This document shows, one piece after another, positions 45,211 through 54,337 of a stretch of 64,000 nt of DNA. The position numbers and the translations under genes are program-made. Under the pieces are notes generated by a model. It was not told the DNA's origin. It did not search any database and worked only from the letters and a program-made list of their open reading frames with translations. Location: NCBI RefSeq assembly GCF_017347605.1, contig NZ_AP024484.1:3460790-3524789 (forward strand). Direction: 5' to 3'. Origin of the DNA: Prevotella herbatica. Lineage in GTDB: Bacteria; Bacteroidota; Bacteroidia; Bacteroidales; Bacteroidaceae. Every line of letters starts with the position of its first letter. The first letter of the stretch is position 1.

Positions 45211-45588
45211 TCAAATGCGCAATACTTGAATGAAGTTAAGATACTCTCGTGGTGGTGATTCTCTCACCTCATAGAACACCTTAACAATCGTTTTGTTTAG
45301 AATGCATAATAACCATTCAGCAACAAAACCTGGTATAATGGCAAGAAGTGTTTGAACTGCATTAAAATCAAATACAGTATGATGTGCAGCATTGGATGGC
45401 GATAACTGCACATGTTGAACACTCATACAATCAGAAGTTGGAGCACATCCCATATTGGATTTATCCATACAGGTTGCTACCATCACCTTACCACTATGCA
45501 TGCAGCGCACTACATTAAAGCCCGTTCCCATTAAGAGAATAGTCATTGACAGTAGAACTGACATCAATATGTGGATATACTTCTTCAT
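45211..45588 (-). CDS. Small Cys-rich membrane protein (HYC_CC_PP-like)
   Basis: 125 aa. An N-terminal hydrophobic segment (MKKYIHILMSVLLSMTILLMGTGFNVV) is followed by RCMHSGKVMVATCMDKSNMGCAPTSDCMSVQHV with conserved Cys/His, then a second hydrophobic stretch (LLAIIPGFVAEWLLCILN) and ESPPREYLNFIQVLRI at the end. The His/Cys, paired Cys and Pro-Pro layout recalls the Bacteroidetes HYC_CC_PP family found beside metal TonB receptors. Function unknown; metal sensing or binding is a guess. TATATTTG on the minus strand (45604-45597) precedes its ATG by 8 nt, so it probably starts this transcription unit. Confidence 0.65.
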   Translation of the reverse strand: MKKYIHILMSVLLSMTILLMGTGFNVVRCMHSGKVMVATCMDKSNMGCAPTSDCMSVQHVQLSPSNAAHHTVFDFNAVQTLLAIIPGFVAEWLLCILNKTIVKVFYEVRESPPREYLNFIQVLRI

Positions 45589-45756
45589 TTCAGCTGCAAA
45601 TATACAGCATTTTCTGCGAATCTAAAATACCATATAGTAGGTATTTTGAGAAATGAAACGCAATTTTTATATTTGTTGTATGTTACTTTATTGCCCATAC
45701 ACTTTGTGAATAGGGATTGTAATTATGGATTATAACAACTAATTGTTAGAAATCTT

Positions 45757-48519
45757 TTAGAACAGATTGAGCTTGTTTTTTCTTGCTTCCTCCAAAGATA
45801 ATATATTTTCCTGCTTTTGCTTATAGTTCTCACGCAGCGACTCATATTTACTATCAAGTTCGGCTCTTAGCTTGCGTTCTTCTTCGGCATTAAGCAAACG
45901 GGCAGCAACAAGGGCATTCTGTGAGGCATCTTTCATCCACACAACAGGACCGCCATATACAGGGGCTATCTTCAAGGCTACATGAAGCTGACTGGTCGTA
46001 GCACCACCAATCATAATTGGTATATCAAGATTGGCTTTGCGCATTTCTGTAGCTACATTCACCATTTCTTCAAGCGATGGAGTTATCAGTCCACTCAAAC
46101 CTATTATATCAGCCTTCAACTCTATAGCCTTCTTAACAATCTGCTCGGCAGGAACCATAACTCCCAAATCAATAACATTATAGTTGTTGCACGCCATAAC
46201 GACACCAACGATATTCTTGCCAATGTCATGAACATCGCCCTTGACAGTGGCAAGGATAACTGTTCCCATTTTAGAATATCCCTCTGTCTTCTCTGACTCT
46301 ATATAAGGTTGCAAAATAGCTACTGCCTGCTTCATTGTTCGGGCGGTCTTGACAACCTGAGGTAGAAACATCTTACCCTCACCAAACAATACACCTACCT
46401 CATTCATTCCATTCATCAAAGGTCCTTCAATGATATTCACGGCATGAGGATACTTTGCAAGCGCTTCGTGTATGTCCTGTTCCAAATAGTCACCTATACC
46501 TTTTCGCAAGGCATAAGCAAGTCTACTTTCAAGATCATTGTTGCGCCATTCATCACTGGCTGAACTCTTAACAGAAACAGGACCACTATTACCTTCAGCT
46601 TTAGCTTTTTCCTCTTCTTCTTTTATCTTATTAGCCAAATCAATAAGCGTATCAGCTGCACCAGGTTTCCTGTTTAGTACAACATCCTCTATTATTGCAA
46701 GTTGATCTTCAGGAATATCAGAATATATAACCTTCGTAGCAGGGTTGACAATTCCGAAATCCATACCATTCTTTATGGCATAATACAAGAAAACTGCATG
46801 CATTGCCTCACGAATGTAGTTATTGCCTCTGAAAGAGAAAGACAAGTTACTCACTCCTCCACTGACATGAGCACCATGAAGATTATTCTTGATCCATTCA
46901 GTAGCGTTTAGAAAGTCGACAGCATAGTTATCATGCTCTTCTATTCCTGTAGCGATAGAAAGGATATTAGGGTCGAAAATTATATCAAGCGGATTCAGTC
47001 CAACTGTCTCTGTAAGAATATGATAAGCACGTGACGCAATTTCAATCTTACGTTCGTAGGTTGTGGCTTGTCCGATCTCGTCAAAACACATCACGACAAC
47101 GGCAGCACCATACTTCTTAACGTCTCGTGCATGACTGATAAACTCTGCTTCTCCGTTTTTAAGTGATATGGAATTGACAATGCTCTTACCCTGAACACAC
47201 TTCAGACCAGCAACGATCACATCCCATTTGCTGGAATCAATCATTATAGGAACTTTAGCGACATCAGGTTCTGAAGCCACAAGGTTAAGGAAATTAACCA
47301 TTTCGGTCTGTGCGTCAAGCAATCCGTCATCCATGTTTACATCAATAACAAGGGCACCATCACTTACCTGTTTACGGGCTATGCTGAGAGCCTCATCATA
47401 TTTCTTTTCCTGAATAAGACGCAAGAACTTACGACTTCCTGCAACATTGCAACGCTCACCGACATTGACGAACTGAACCTCTGGAGTGACATTAAGCAGT
47501 TCAAGACCACTAAGCCACATAGAACTAGATTTAGCGACAGGTACATGAGGCTTCTTTCCACGAGCCATTTCATCATACATCCTGATAAACTCATCAGTGG
47601 TGCCACAGCAACCACCAACGATGTTAACAAGTCCCTCATCAATAAACTCGGCAATCTGAGGCGACATGCTCTCGGCAGTCTCATCATAAAGTCCCATCGA
47701 GTTTGGTAGTCCGGCATTAGGATAAGCAGAAATATAATAAGGAGCCTTCTTGCAAAGTTCCTTAAGATAAGGTTTCATCTGGCGTGCACCAAACGAACAA
47801 TTCAATCCTACAGAAAATATATTGTATTCGCTTATGCTTCCTAAAAAAGCATCCAAGGTCTGTCCGCTAAGAGTTCTTCCGGCAAGGTCGCTCACGGTGA
47901 CACTGAGCATTATTGGAAGATCTAATCCACGCTCTTCCATAACAGTCTGCGCTACGTCAACAGCAATCTTTGCATTAAGAGTATCAAATATTGTTTCGAT
48001 GAGCAATGCGTCTACACCGCCATCAAGGAGTCCATTTATCTGTTCTTTATAAGCATCAAACAAATCATCATAGGTAACATCCCTTGCAGCAGGATTACTT
48101 ACATCTGGACTCATAGAACAAGTCTTGTTTGTAGGTCCAATAGAACCTGCTACAAATCTAGGTTTTTCATCAGAGTTAAACTCATCAGCTGCCTTTCTTG
48201 CCAATTTAGCTCCAGCAAGAGCAATATCATAGCTATGAGCCTCTAGTCCATAATCAGCCTGAGAAATGCGTTGAGAAGAAAAAGTATTAGTCTCGATGAT
48301 ATCAGCACCGGCAATAAGATACCTGCGATGTATATCCATTATGACTTCAGGCTTGGTTAAGCAAAGCACATCGTTGTTTCCTTTAAGCTGACCTTTGATA
48401 TCGGCAAACATGTCGCCACGGAAGTCATCTTCACAGAGATTATACGATTGCACCATAGTGCCCAACGCACCATCTAAAATCAAAATCTTTTCTTTAGCTA
48501 ATTTTTTTAAACTCCTCAT
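45757..48519 (-). CDS. metH: Cobalamin-dependent methionine synthase lacking the reactivation domain
   Basis: 920 aa from ATG 48519 (the frame opens at a TTG 6 nt earlier). Moves methyl from methyltetrahydrofolate via cobalamin to homocysteine. Homocysteine domain: [22 protein letters not shown] and GGCCGTT (zinc Cys). Pterin domain: [35 protein letters not shown]12 cap and binding domain: [13 protein letters not shown] with the lower-ligand His at about 764 (E. coli 759), [11 protein letters not shown] and [11 protein letters not shown]. It ends about 155 residues after that His, just where the AdoMet-binding activation domain (about 300 aa in E. coli) would begin. Follows smpB by 65 nt. Confidence 0.93.
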   Translation of the reverse strand: MRSLKKLAKEKILILDGALGTMVQSYNLCEDDFRGDMFADIKGQLKGNNDVLCLTKPEVIMDIHRRYLIAGADIIETNTFSSQRISQADYGLEAHSYDIALAGAKLARKAADEFNSDEKPRFVAGSIGPTNKTCSMSPDVSNPAARDVTYDDLFDAYKEQINGLLDGGVDALLIETIFDTLNAKIAVDVAQTVMEERGLDLPIMLSVTVSDLAGRTLSGQTLDAFLGSISEYNIFSVGLNCSFGARQMKPYLKELCKKAPYYISAYPNAGLPNSMGLYDETAESMSPQIAEFIDEGLVNIVGGCCGTTDEFIRMYDEMARGKKPHVPVAKSSSMWLSGLELLNVTPEVQFVNVGERCNVAGSRKFLRLIQEKKYDEALSIARKQVSDGALVIDVNMDDGLLDAQTEMVNFLNLVASEPDVAKVPIMIDSSKWDVIVAGLKCVQGKSIVNSISLKNGEAEFISHARDVKKYGAAVVVMCFDEIGQATTYERKIEIASRAYHILTETVGLNPLDIIFDPNILSIATGIEEHDNYAVDFLNATEWIKNNLHGAHVSGGVSNLSFSFRGNNYIREAMHAVFLYYAIKNGMDFGIVNPATKVIYSDIPEDQLAIIEDVVLNRKPGAADTLIDLANKIKEEEEKAKAEGNSGPVSVKSSASDEWRNNDLESRLAYALRKGIGDYLEQDIHEALAKYPHAVNIIEGPLMNGMNEVGVLFGEGKMFLPQVVKTARTMKQAVAILQPYIESEKTEGYSKMGTVILATVKGDVHDIGKNIVGVVMACNNYNVIDLGVMVPAEQIVKKAIELKADIIGLSGLITPSLEEMVNVATEMRKANLDIPIMIGGATTSQLHVALKIAPVYGGPVVWMKDASQNALVAARLLNAEEERKLRAELDSKYESLRENYKQKQENILSLEEARKNKLNLF

Positions 48520-48584
48520 AATCAAAACAATAAACTTATCCTGCTAAAATACTAACAAAAAGTATAGGCAACAAGATGCCTATA

Positions 48585-49064
48585 CTAGAAGTGCTTGATA
48601 GCTCTATCCATTTCACGCCTATCCTGCTTTTCACGCAAAGTCTGACGCTTATCAAATTCCTTCTTACCCTTGGCAAGGGCTATATCAACTTTTGCACGTC
48701 CGTGACTATCGAGAAATATAAGAACAGGTACGATAGTGAAACCCACCTGCTTTGTTGCTTCCTCAAGTTTATGGAGCTCACGCTTGGTAAGCAGCAATTT
48801 ACGATCGCGTCTAGCCTCATGGTTACTGAACGAACCATAGAAATAGGGGCTGATATTCATTCCCTTCACCCACATCTCACCATTATAGATGACACAGAAA
48901 GAATCAACCAAAGAAGCCTTACCTTCGCGGATGCTCTTTATCTCTGTTCCTGTAAGTACAATACCTGCAGTGAACGTGTCGACAAAGAAATATTCAAAAG
49001 AAGCCTTCTTGTTTCTTATCTGTACGGGACTTTTCTTTCTTCGTTCCTGTTCTTCCTTATTCAT
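48585..49064 (-). CDS. smpB: SsrA-binding protein SmpB
   Basis: 159 aa. Binds tmRNA and brings it to stalled ribosomes for trans-translation. Motifs: [41 protein letters not shown] (OB core), [20 protein letters not shown], and the C-terminal [28 protein letters not shown] tail that enters the mRNA channel. Length is normal. It overlaps the upstream DUF4375 gene by 4 nt (ATGA) and precedes metH. The ssrA gene itself is not in the window. Confidence 0.97.
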   Translation of the reverse strand: MNKEEQERRKKSPVQIRNKKASFEYFFVDTFTAGIVLTGTEIKSIREGKASLVDSFCVIYNGEMWVKGMNISPYFYGSFSNHEARRDRKLLLTKRELHKLEEATKQVGFTIVPVLIFLDSHGRAKVDIALAKGKKEFDKRQTLREKQDRREMDRAIKHF

Positions 49065-49567
49065 TTTTCAATCTTTGCAAAATTATCAATATGCTGATCG
49101 ATATAATTAGCGACCTTTGACACGAACATTTCTTCGTTTTCGACAAACTCATCATCAAAGTCGTCAAACTCTGCATGTTGTTCAAACATAGCCATAAATT
49201 CCTCGTCGGTACAGTCTTTCTCAATTTCCTCATGATACTTAGCATACAGGCGATGACTCTTGTTTATTATCTTAAACAATTCTGGCAAGCCCCATTCACG
49301 AAAAGCCTTATCTGTAGGATTCATGTAGATGAATGCACCAAGTCCATTATGAATCAACTGTACGAATCCACCATCCATAATCTCCTCATGGAGGTAATGG
49401 AAAGCAAGCAGCGTAATCTGATCGGAATTAAGCTGCGACATGTTTTCAGCTGTCAACTGACCATCAATGGAGTCAAGTATAGCATTTGTGAAAACATCAA
49501 CAAAGGCATCCATACCTTCTTCGGCAGCCTTCTGTAATATATCATCTTTTATTATTACCTCTTTCAT
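49061..49567 (-). CDS. DUF4375 (DMP19-like) protein
   Basis: 168 aa, very acidic C-terminal half ([19 protein letters not shown]). The core [30 protein letters not shown] matches the G-G-F-x-Q-x-x-x-N-x-x-G pattern of DUF4375/DMP19 proteins; a DMP19 relative mimics DNA in its acidic surface, but that role is not established here. No signal peptide. First gene of a minus-strand unit with smpB and perhaps metH, preceded by a good promoter at 49587-49617. Confidence 0.65.
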   Translation of the reverse strand: MKEVIIKDDILQKAAEEGMDAFVDVFTNAILDSIDGQLTAENMSQLNSDQITLLAFHYLHEEIMDGGFVQLIHNGLGAFIYMNPTDKAFREWGLPELFKIINKSHRLYAKYHEEIEKDCTDEEFMAMFEQHAEFDDFDDEFVENEEMFVSKVANYIDQHIDNFAKIEK

Positions 49568-49586
49568 AATTTAATTTATTATATTG

Positions 49587-49617
49587 CAAAAGTACTAATT
49601 TTATATGAAATCACAAA
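49587..49617 (-). promoter_or_regulatory. Promoter of the DUF4375-smpB unit
   Basis: On the minus strand TTTG (49617-49614), 19 nt, TACTTTTG (49594-49587); the ATG at 49567 is 20 nt further. It is divergent from the glycosyltransferase promoter. Confidence 0.6.
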
Positions 49618-49635
49618 ATACTTACTTTTTTTTAT

Positions 49636-49643
49636 TACTTTTG
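49636..49643 (+). promoter_or_regulatory. -7 element of the glycosyltransferase operon
   Basis: TACTTTTG followed by CAGTT and the ATG at 49649: the same 6-nt spacing and almost the same bases as at trmD, so the transcript should be nearly leaderless. No clear -33 TTTG is seen. Confidence 0.45.
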
Positions 49644-49648
49644 CAGTT

Positions 49649-50533
49649 ATGAAACTATCAGTTGTAATACCAGCTTATAATTCTGGAGCGACAATATGCA
49701 GATGCATAAGTTCCATCATTGCACAGGATTTTACCGATATGGAAATAATATTGGTTGATGACGGATCGCAAGACGGAACACCGTATATATGCAATGAATA
49801 CACAGCTCAGGATTCAAGAATATCCGTGATTCACAAGCCTAACAGCGGACTGAGTGAAGCACGAAACTATGGTATTGATGCTGCCAAGGGTGATTATATA
49901 ACTTTTATAGACAGTGATGACAGTCTGGAACTTGGAACCTATAGTAGATTGTTTGAATTGATTGACAAGCATCCGGAATATGACATATTGGAATATTCTA
50001 TAAACGTGAGATACAATTCACAAAAAAACAGAAAACTGAAATTCAATAATCGTGAATACAATGACATAAGGGCTTACTGGCTCAAAGAAAGAGCATATAA
50101 ACATGCTTATGCCTGCAACAAGATATATAAACGATCGTTATTTGACGATACCAAATACAAGACTGGTATCATATTTGAGGACGTAGAGATATTGCCAAGA
50201 CTACTGAAGAAATGCAATGTAGTAGCAACAACGGAAATCGGAACTTATAACTATATATACAATGGCAACGGACTTACGGCAAACGCTCATGTAAAGCAAT
50301 TGGAAAGTATGCTTGAAACACATATAGCAATTATGAAAGAGACGTGCGACGACAGATATTTCAAATATATAATTAACATACAACTTGACGTGTACCGTAT
50401 GGGAGGAAATGTTCTTATTGAAGACGGATTACCATACAGAGGGACTCTCAAACTTACTCTATATCATTTATTAGGAATTAAAAGACTATGCTTGATTCAC
50501 AAATTATTTCGCATAATAAGACACAGCCGTTAA
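49649..50533 (+). CDS. Glycosyltransferase family 2
   Basis: 294 aa GT-A fold enzyme. N-terminal SVVIPAYNSGATICRCISSI, the nucleotide-sugar motif ILVDDGSQDGT (about 35-45), NSGLSEARNYGIDAAKGDYITFIDSDDSLE with the metal-binding D-x-D at about 90-92, and an acceptor-side EDVEI (about 178) acting as general base region. No membrane segments. Donor and acceptor cannot be read from sequence. First of four overlapping genes; its last 46 nt overlap the next start. Likely makes part of a surface glycan (LPS, capsule or glycoprotein). Confidence 0.88.
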   Translation: MKLSVVIPAYNSGATICRCISSIIAQDFTDMEIILVDDGSQDGTPYICNEYTAQDSRISVIHKPNSGLSEARNYGIDAAKGDYITFIDSDDSLELGTYSRLFELIDKHPEYDILEYSINVRYNSQKNRKLKFNNREYNDIRAYWLKERAYKHAYACNKIYKRSLFDDTKYKTGIIFEDVEILPRLLKKCNVVATTEIGTYNYIYNGNGLTANAHVKQLESMLETHIAIMKETCDDRYFKYIINIQLDVYRMGGNVLIEDGLPYRGTLKLTLYHLLGIKRLCLIHKLFRIIRHSR

Positions 50534-51462
50534 TAACATTCATTATCACAACGTATAATCTTGACGCAGGACTTTTAAAAGAGTGCGTGGAGAGTATTAC
50601 CAGACTTTCAATAAGCATTGATGAACGAGAGATTATAGTAATTGACGACGGAAGCGACTTGCCTGCACTCAACAGTCTGACAAGCGTATGCAAAAACATT
50701 GTGTATCTTTGGCAGCCAAATAATGGAGCAAGTGCGGCACGAAACATAGGGCTAGACATCGCACATGGAAAATATATCCAGTTTGTTGACGGTGACGACT
50801 ATCTGATAACTGCCACTTACGAGCATTGCCTTGACATAGCTAGATATCATAACCCAGACATGGTAATGTTTGAGCATACAAGCAAGGATGATTCTGTAGT
50901 AACAGAAATCTATGACGGTCCGTTTTCGGGTGCAGAGTTCATGCACAACAACAATATAAAAGGCATGGCATGGGGATACATATTCAAGAAAGACATCCTC
51001 ATAAGTCTGAGATTCAACAGAAATATAAAGTTTGGAGAAGACGAAGAGTTCACAGCCCAGCTGATTATACGTGCCGAAAGACTATTCACCACTCCGTCAA
51101 AAGCATATTTCTACAGACAGAGAAGGAGTTCTGTGATCCATGAAATAAACAAGCGCACAAAAGTTCAAAGACTGGAAGAAAACGAATCTATCATATTCCA
51201 TTTGCATGATATGCTTGACAAACTGCCGAAAGCAGAAAGAGCTGCAATGGAAAGACGAATAGCACAATTGTCTATGGACTATCTATATAACACAGCACGA
51301 CTTACTCACAGTTACTCGCATCTTAATGACGCATGCGAAAGACTGAGAAGACGTGGACTATTTCCGCTTCCAGACAAGAAATATACAAGAAAATACAGTC
51401 TATTCAGGAAGATGAGCAAAAACGCTATAGGAAGAAGATTAATTATTGCGACAGCAATATGA
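50488..51462 (+). CDS. Glycosyltransferase family 2
   Basis: 324 aa, GT-A type, clearly related to the preceding enzyme. LITFIITTYNLDAGLLKECVESI, IVIDDGSDLPAL, NNGASAARNIGLDIAHGKYIQFVDGDDYL (D-x-D at about 103-105) and FGEDEEFTAQLI (E-D-x-E acceptor motif, about 180). The C-terminal 80 residues are helical and basic (RRRGLFPLPDKKYTRKYSLFRKMSK), possibly for membrane contact. The start ATG 50488 lies within the previous gene (46-nt overlap) and its stop overlaps the next start by 4 nt, implying coupled translation. Confidence 0.85.
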   Translation: MLDSQIISHNKTQPLITFIITTYNLDAGLLKECVESITRLSISIDEREIIVIDDGSDLPALNSLTSVCKNIVYLWQPNNGASAARNIGLDIAHGKYIQFVDGDDYLITATYEHCLDIARYHNPDMVMFEHTSKDDSVVTEIYDGPFSGAEFMHNNNIKGMAWGYIFKKDILISLRFNRNIKFGEDEEFTAQLIIRAERLFTTPSKAYFYRQRRSSVIHEINKRTKVQRLEENESIIFHLHDMLDKLPKAERAAMERRIAQLSMDYLYNTARLTHSYSHLNDACERLRRRGLFPLPDKKYTRKYSLFRKMSKNAIGRRLIIATAI

Positions 51463-52574
51463 AAATACTCTTGATAGGAGAATATAGTAACGTACATGCA
51501 ACTCTTGCAAAAGGCTTGCGAGAATTAGGACATCATGTTGTAGTTGTCTCAAACGGTGACTTCTGGAAAGACTATCCACGTGACTATGACGTTAGCAGAA
51601 AGAAAGGGCGTGTGGGAGGCATGATACTATATGCCAAACTAATTGCACTATTACCTAAGATGAGAGGATTTGACATTGTGCAACTAATTAACCCATTGTT
51701 TTTTGAGCTGAAGGCTGAAAGGCATTATATATTTTACAACTATCTTAGAAGGCACAATAAATGTATTATAATGGGAGCTTTCGGGATGGATTATTACTGG
51801 GTGCATGAATGTGTTACAAAAATGCCACTGAGATACAGCGACTTTAACATTGGACATAAACTACGCACTGACGAAGAAGCTATAAAATATAGAAAAGACT
51901 GGATTGATACCGAAAAGGAAAAACTTAATAAATATATCGCACAAGACTGCGACCGCATTGTAGCAGGACTATATGAATATTGGGCATGCTATAAACCAGC
52001 ATTCGAAAACAAAACAAAATTCTGTCCCTACCCTATAATTGCGAAAAATACACAGCCAAGAAAGTTTGATGGAACCTTGAAACTATTTATCGGCATAAAC
52101 AAAGAACGCAGCATATATAAGGGCACAGACATAATGCTGAAGGCAGCCGAGGACATGAAGGCAAAGTATGGTAAAAGGATTGAGCTGAACATTGCTGAAA
52201 GCATACCTTTCAACGACTACATAAAGATGATGAACGGTTCTGATGCAATTCTTGACCAGTTATACAGCTACACACCATCAATGAACTCTCTGGAGGCAAT
52301 GAGCAACGGAATTATCTGCATTGGCGGGGGTGAAGAAGAAAACTACAATATCATCAACGAACATGAACTGAGACCGATTGTAAATACAGCTCCATGCTAT
52401 GACGGAGTAGTGACGGCAATAGAATACCTAATGAACAACACCAACAACATTGACAAGATGAAAAACGACAGTATGCTTTACATAAAAAGGCATCACGAAT
52501 ATATTACAATCGCAAAAAAATATATAGAAGTTTATGAACAATCACTTGGAAATAAAGATAATACACACTACTGA
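51459..52574 (+). CDS. GT-B-type glycosyltransferase
   Basis: 371 aa from ATG 51459, which forms an ATGA overlap with the previous stop; the frame is open from 51333 but that part lies over the upstream gene. N-terminal Rossmann half: MKILLIGEYSNVHATLAKGLRELGHHVVVVSNG. C-terminal half: LKLFIGINKERSIYKGTDIMLKAAEDM, AESIPFNDYIKMMNGSDAILDQLYSYTPSMNSLEAMSNGIICIGGG, the donor-binding pattern of GT4-like enzymes (E-A-x-x-x-G). Inverting or retaining chemistry and sugar are unknown. It overlaps the downstream phosphatase gene by 41 nt. Confidence 0.8.
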   Translation: MKILLIGEYSNVHATLAKGLRELGHHVVVVSNGDFWKDYPRDYDVSRKKGRVGGMILYAKLIALLPKMRGFDIVQLINPLFFELKAERHYIFYNYLRRHNKCIIMGAFGMDYYWVHECVTKMPLRYSDFNIGHKLRTDEEAIKYRKDWIDTEKEKLNKYIAQDCDRIVAGLYEYWACYKPAFENKTKFCPYPIIAKNTQPRKFDGTLKLFIGINKERSIYKGTDIMLKAAEDMKAKYGKRIELNIAESIPFNDYIKMMNGSDAILDQLYSYTPSMNSLEAMSNGIICIGGGEEENYNIINEHELRPIVNTAPCYDGVVTAIEYLMNNTNNIDKMKNDSMLYIKRHHEYITIAKKYIEVYEQSLGNKDNTHY

Positions 52575-54216
52575 TGTCCACGGAAGTTTTTTCCCTTACG
52601 ACTTCATTAATTCATGCAAACGCAAAGGATCGCTTGCAAGGGTGTCTACCTATGTAAAACAATTGAGAAAAGAATACGGGAAAAGGCTTATACTTCTTGA
52701 CGGTGGTGACATATTACAGGGGCAACCCACGTGTTATTACTGCAACTACATAAACACTAAAAAGACAAACGTAGCTGCAAGAGTAATAAATATGATGGGA
52801 TATGACGCTCAGACAATAGGAAATCACGACATAGAAACAGGACACGAAGTATATGATAAATATTGTTTAGAGACAAATTGTGATATTCTTGCTGCTAACG
52901 TGATTGACACAAAATCATTAAAGTCATACTTTAAGCCATATAAGATGATGGAAATTGAAGGTTTGCGTATCGCGATAATCGGTATGCTGACACCGACAAT
53001 TTCGCATTGGTTACATGAACATTTGTGGAGCGGAATGAAGTTTGAAGGTATTCCTGAATGTATGGATAAATGGACAAGACACGTAAAAGAAATAGAACAT
53101 GCAGACATCGTTATCGGACTGTTTCATTCTGGATTTGAAGGTGGCATAAACGACAACGGAATAGGAGAAAACGAAAGTATTAAAACGGCAGCAAACGTTG
53201 CTGGAATAGATCTTATTCTCTGCGGACACGACCACAGACTAAAACACGTAGTACAGACATTTGGCAATACAAAAAAAATAAACATTATAAATCCGTCAAG
53301 CAATGCTAATTATATAAGCGAATCAACAATCAAAGCAAATAAGACCAAAAACGGTTGGCTATTGGAGAATATTGAAAGTGAAATCGTGAATATTGAAGAA
53401 GAACAGCCTGACGAGGAGTTTCTCTCCCACTTCACCGAGGATATGGAAGAAGTGAGAAAATACGTAAATCGCAAAATCGGAACAATAGAAGAATCTATAT
53501 TCACAAAAGACAGTTTCTTTGGACCAGCTCCATTCAGTGATTTCATACACGATGTGCAACTGAAAACAACAGGAGCAGACATATCACTAAACGCACCGCT
53601 ACAATTTGATGCCTGTATAAAAAAAGGAGAAATTCGAGTGAGCGATATGTTCAATCTATATACATACGAAAATCAACTGTATGCTATCAGAATGTCGGGA
53701 AAGGAAATACACAACCTTTTGGAGATGAGCTATTACCAGTGGGTAGACACGATGAAATCAAAGGATGACCACATCATGCTTATGGATATTGACAACAATG
53801 GCAAACACCATTGGCGTAACCTAGCGTTCAACTTCGATTCAGCAGCAGGAATAGACTACGAGGTTGACGTGACGAAAGAAAAAGGACATAAGGTTAAGAT
53901 ACTAAAAATGTCAGACGGAAGACCATTCAGCGAAGAAACCACATATAAAGTAGCGATGAACAGCTATCGTGGAAACGGAGGCGGAGAACTGCTTACAAAA
54001 GGTGCCGGCATTCCGTTTGAAGAGATAGCTTCACGAATAGAGTATATTAGCGAGAAAGACCAACGAAGATTACTTATGGAATATATTGAAAGTCATCACC
54101 ACATAAATCCTCAAGCACACACAAACTGGAAATTCATTCCAACAGAATGGACAGAGCAAGCAATAAGCAGAGATAGAGATTTATTGTTCCCGAATGACAA
54201 AGAATCTACGAATTGA
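52534..54216 (+). CDS. 5'-Nucleotidase / metallophosphoesterase family protein without signal peptide
   Basis: 560 aa two-domain enzyme. The metallophosphatase domain has all metal motifs: IIHTTDVHGSFFP (D-x-H, about 8-20), LLDGGDILQGQP (about 54-65), TIGNHDIETG (GNHD/E, about 94-103), IGLFHSGFEGG (about 194) and LCGHDHRLKH (G-H-x-H, about 229). The C-terminal 5_nucleotid_C domain has FFGPAPFSDFIHDVQLKTTGADISLNAP, MSGKEIHNLLEMSYY and NSYRGNGGGELLTKGAG (substrate stacking region). UshA-type enzymes are exported, but here no signal sequence is seen, so the protein should be cytoplasmic. Coupling to three glycosyltransferases suggests it removes nucleotide by-products, an inference only. Confidence 0.85.
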   Translation: MNNHLEIKIIHTTDVHGSFFPYDFINSCKRKGSLARVSTYVKQLRKEYGKRLILLDGGDILQGQPTCYYCNYINTKKTNVAARVINMMGYDAQTIGNHDIETGHEVYDKYCLETNCDILAANVIDTKSLKSYFKPYKMMEIEGLRIAIIGMLTPTISHWLHEHLWSGMKFEGIPECMDKWTRHVKEIEHADIVIGLFHSGFEGGINDNGIGENESIKTAANVAGIDLILCGHDHRLKHVVQTFGNTKKINIINPSSNANYISESTIKANKTKNGWLLENIESEIVNIEEEQPDEEFLSHFTEDMEEVRKYVNRKIGTIEESIFTKDSFFGPAPFSDFIHDVQLKTTGADISLNAPLQFDACIKKGEIRVSDMFNLYTYENQLYAIRMSGKEIHNLLEMSYYQWVDTMKSKDDHIMLMDIDNNGKHHWRNLAFNFDSAAGIDYEVDVTKEKGHKVKILKMSDGRPFSEETTYKVAMNSYRGNGGGELLTKGAGIPFEEIASRIEYISEKDQRRLLMEYIESHHHINPQAHTNWKFIPTEWTEQAISRDRDLLFPNDKESTN

Positions 54217-54290
54217 TATATTTTACCAAATCAGCATGCTATATGCATCAAGATTAAGGTACTTTTTTTTCATAATTAAAATTAATTTTG

Positions 54291-54298
54291 TAATTTTG
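54291..54298 (+). promoter_or_regulatory. -7 element upstream of valS
   Basis: TAATTTTG followed by CA; the ATG is 40 nt downstream. A T-run at 54262-54270 occupies the -33 region without a clear TTTG at the right spacing. Confidence 0.4.
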
Positions 54299-54337
54299 CA
54301 CAGTATAAATATATAAAAATAAATATAAAATTTAGAT

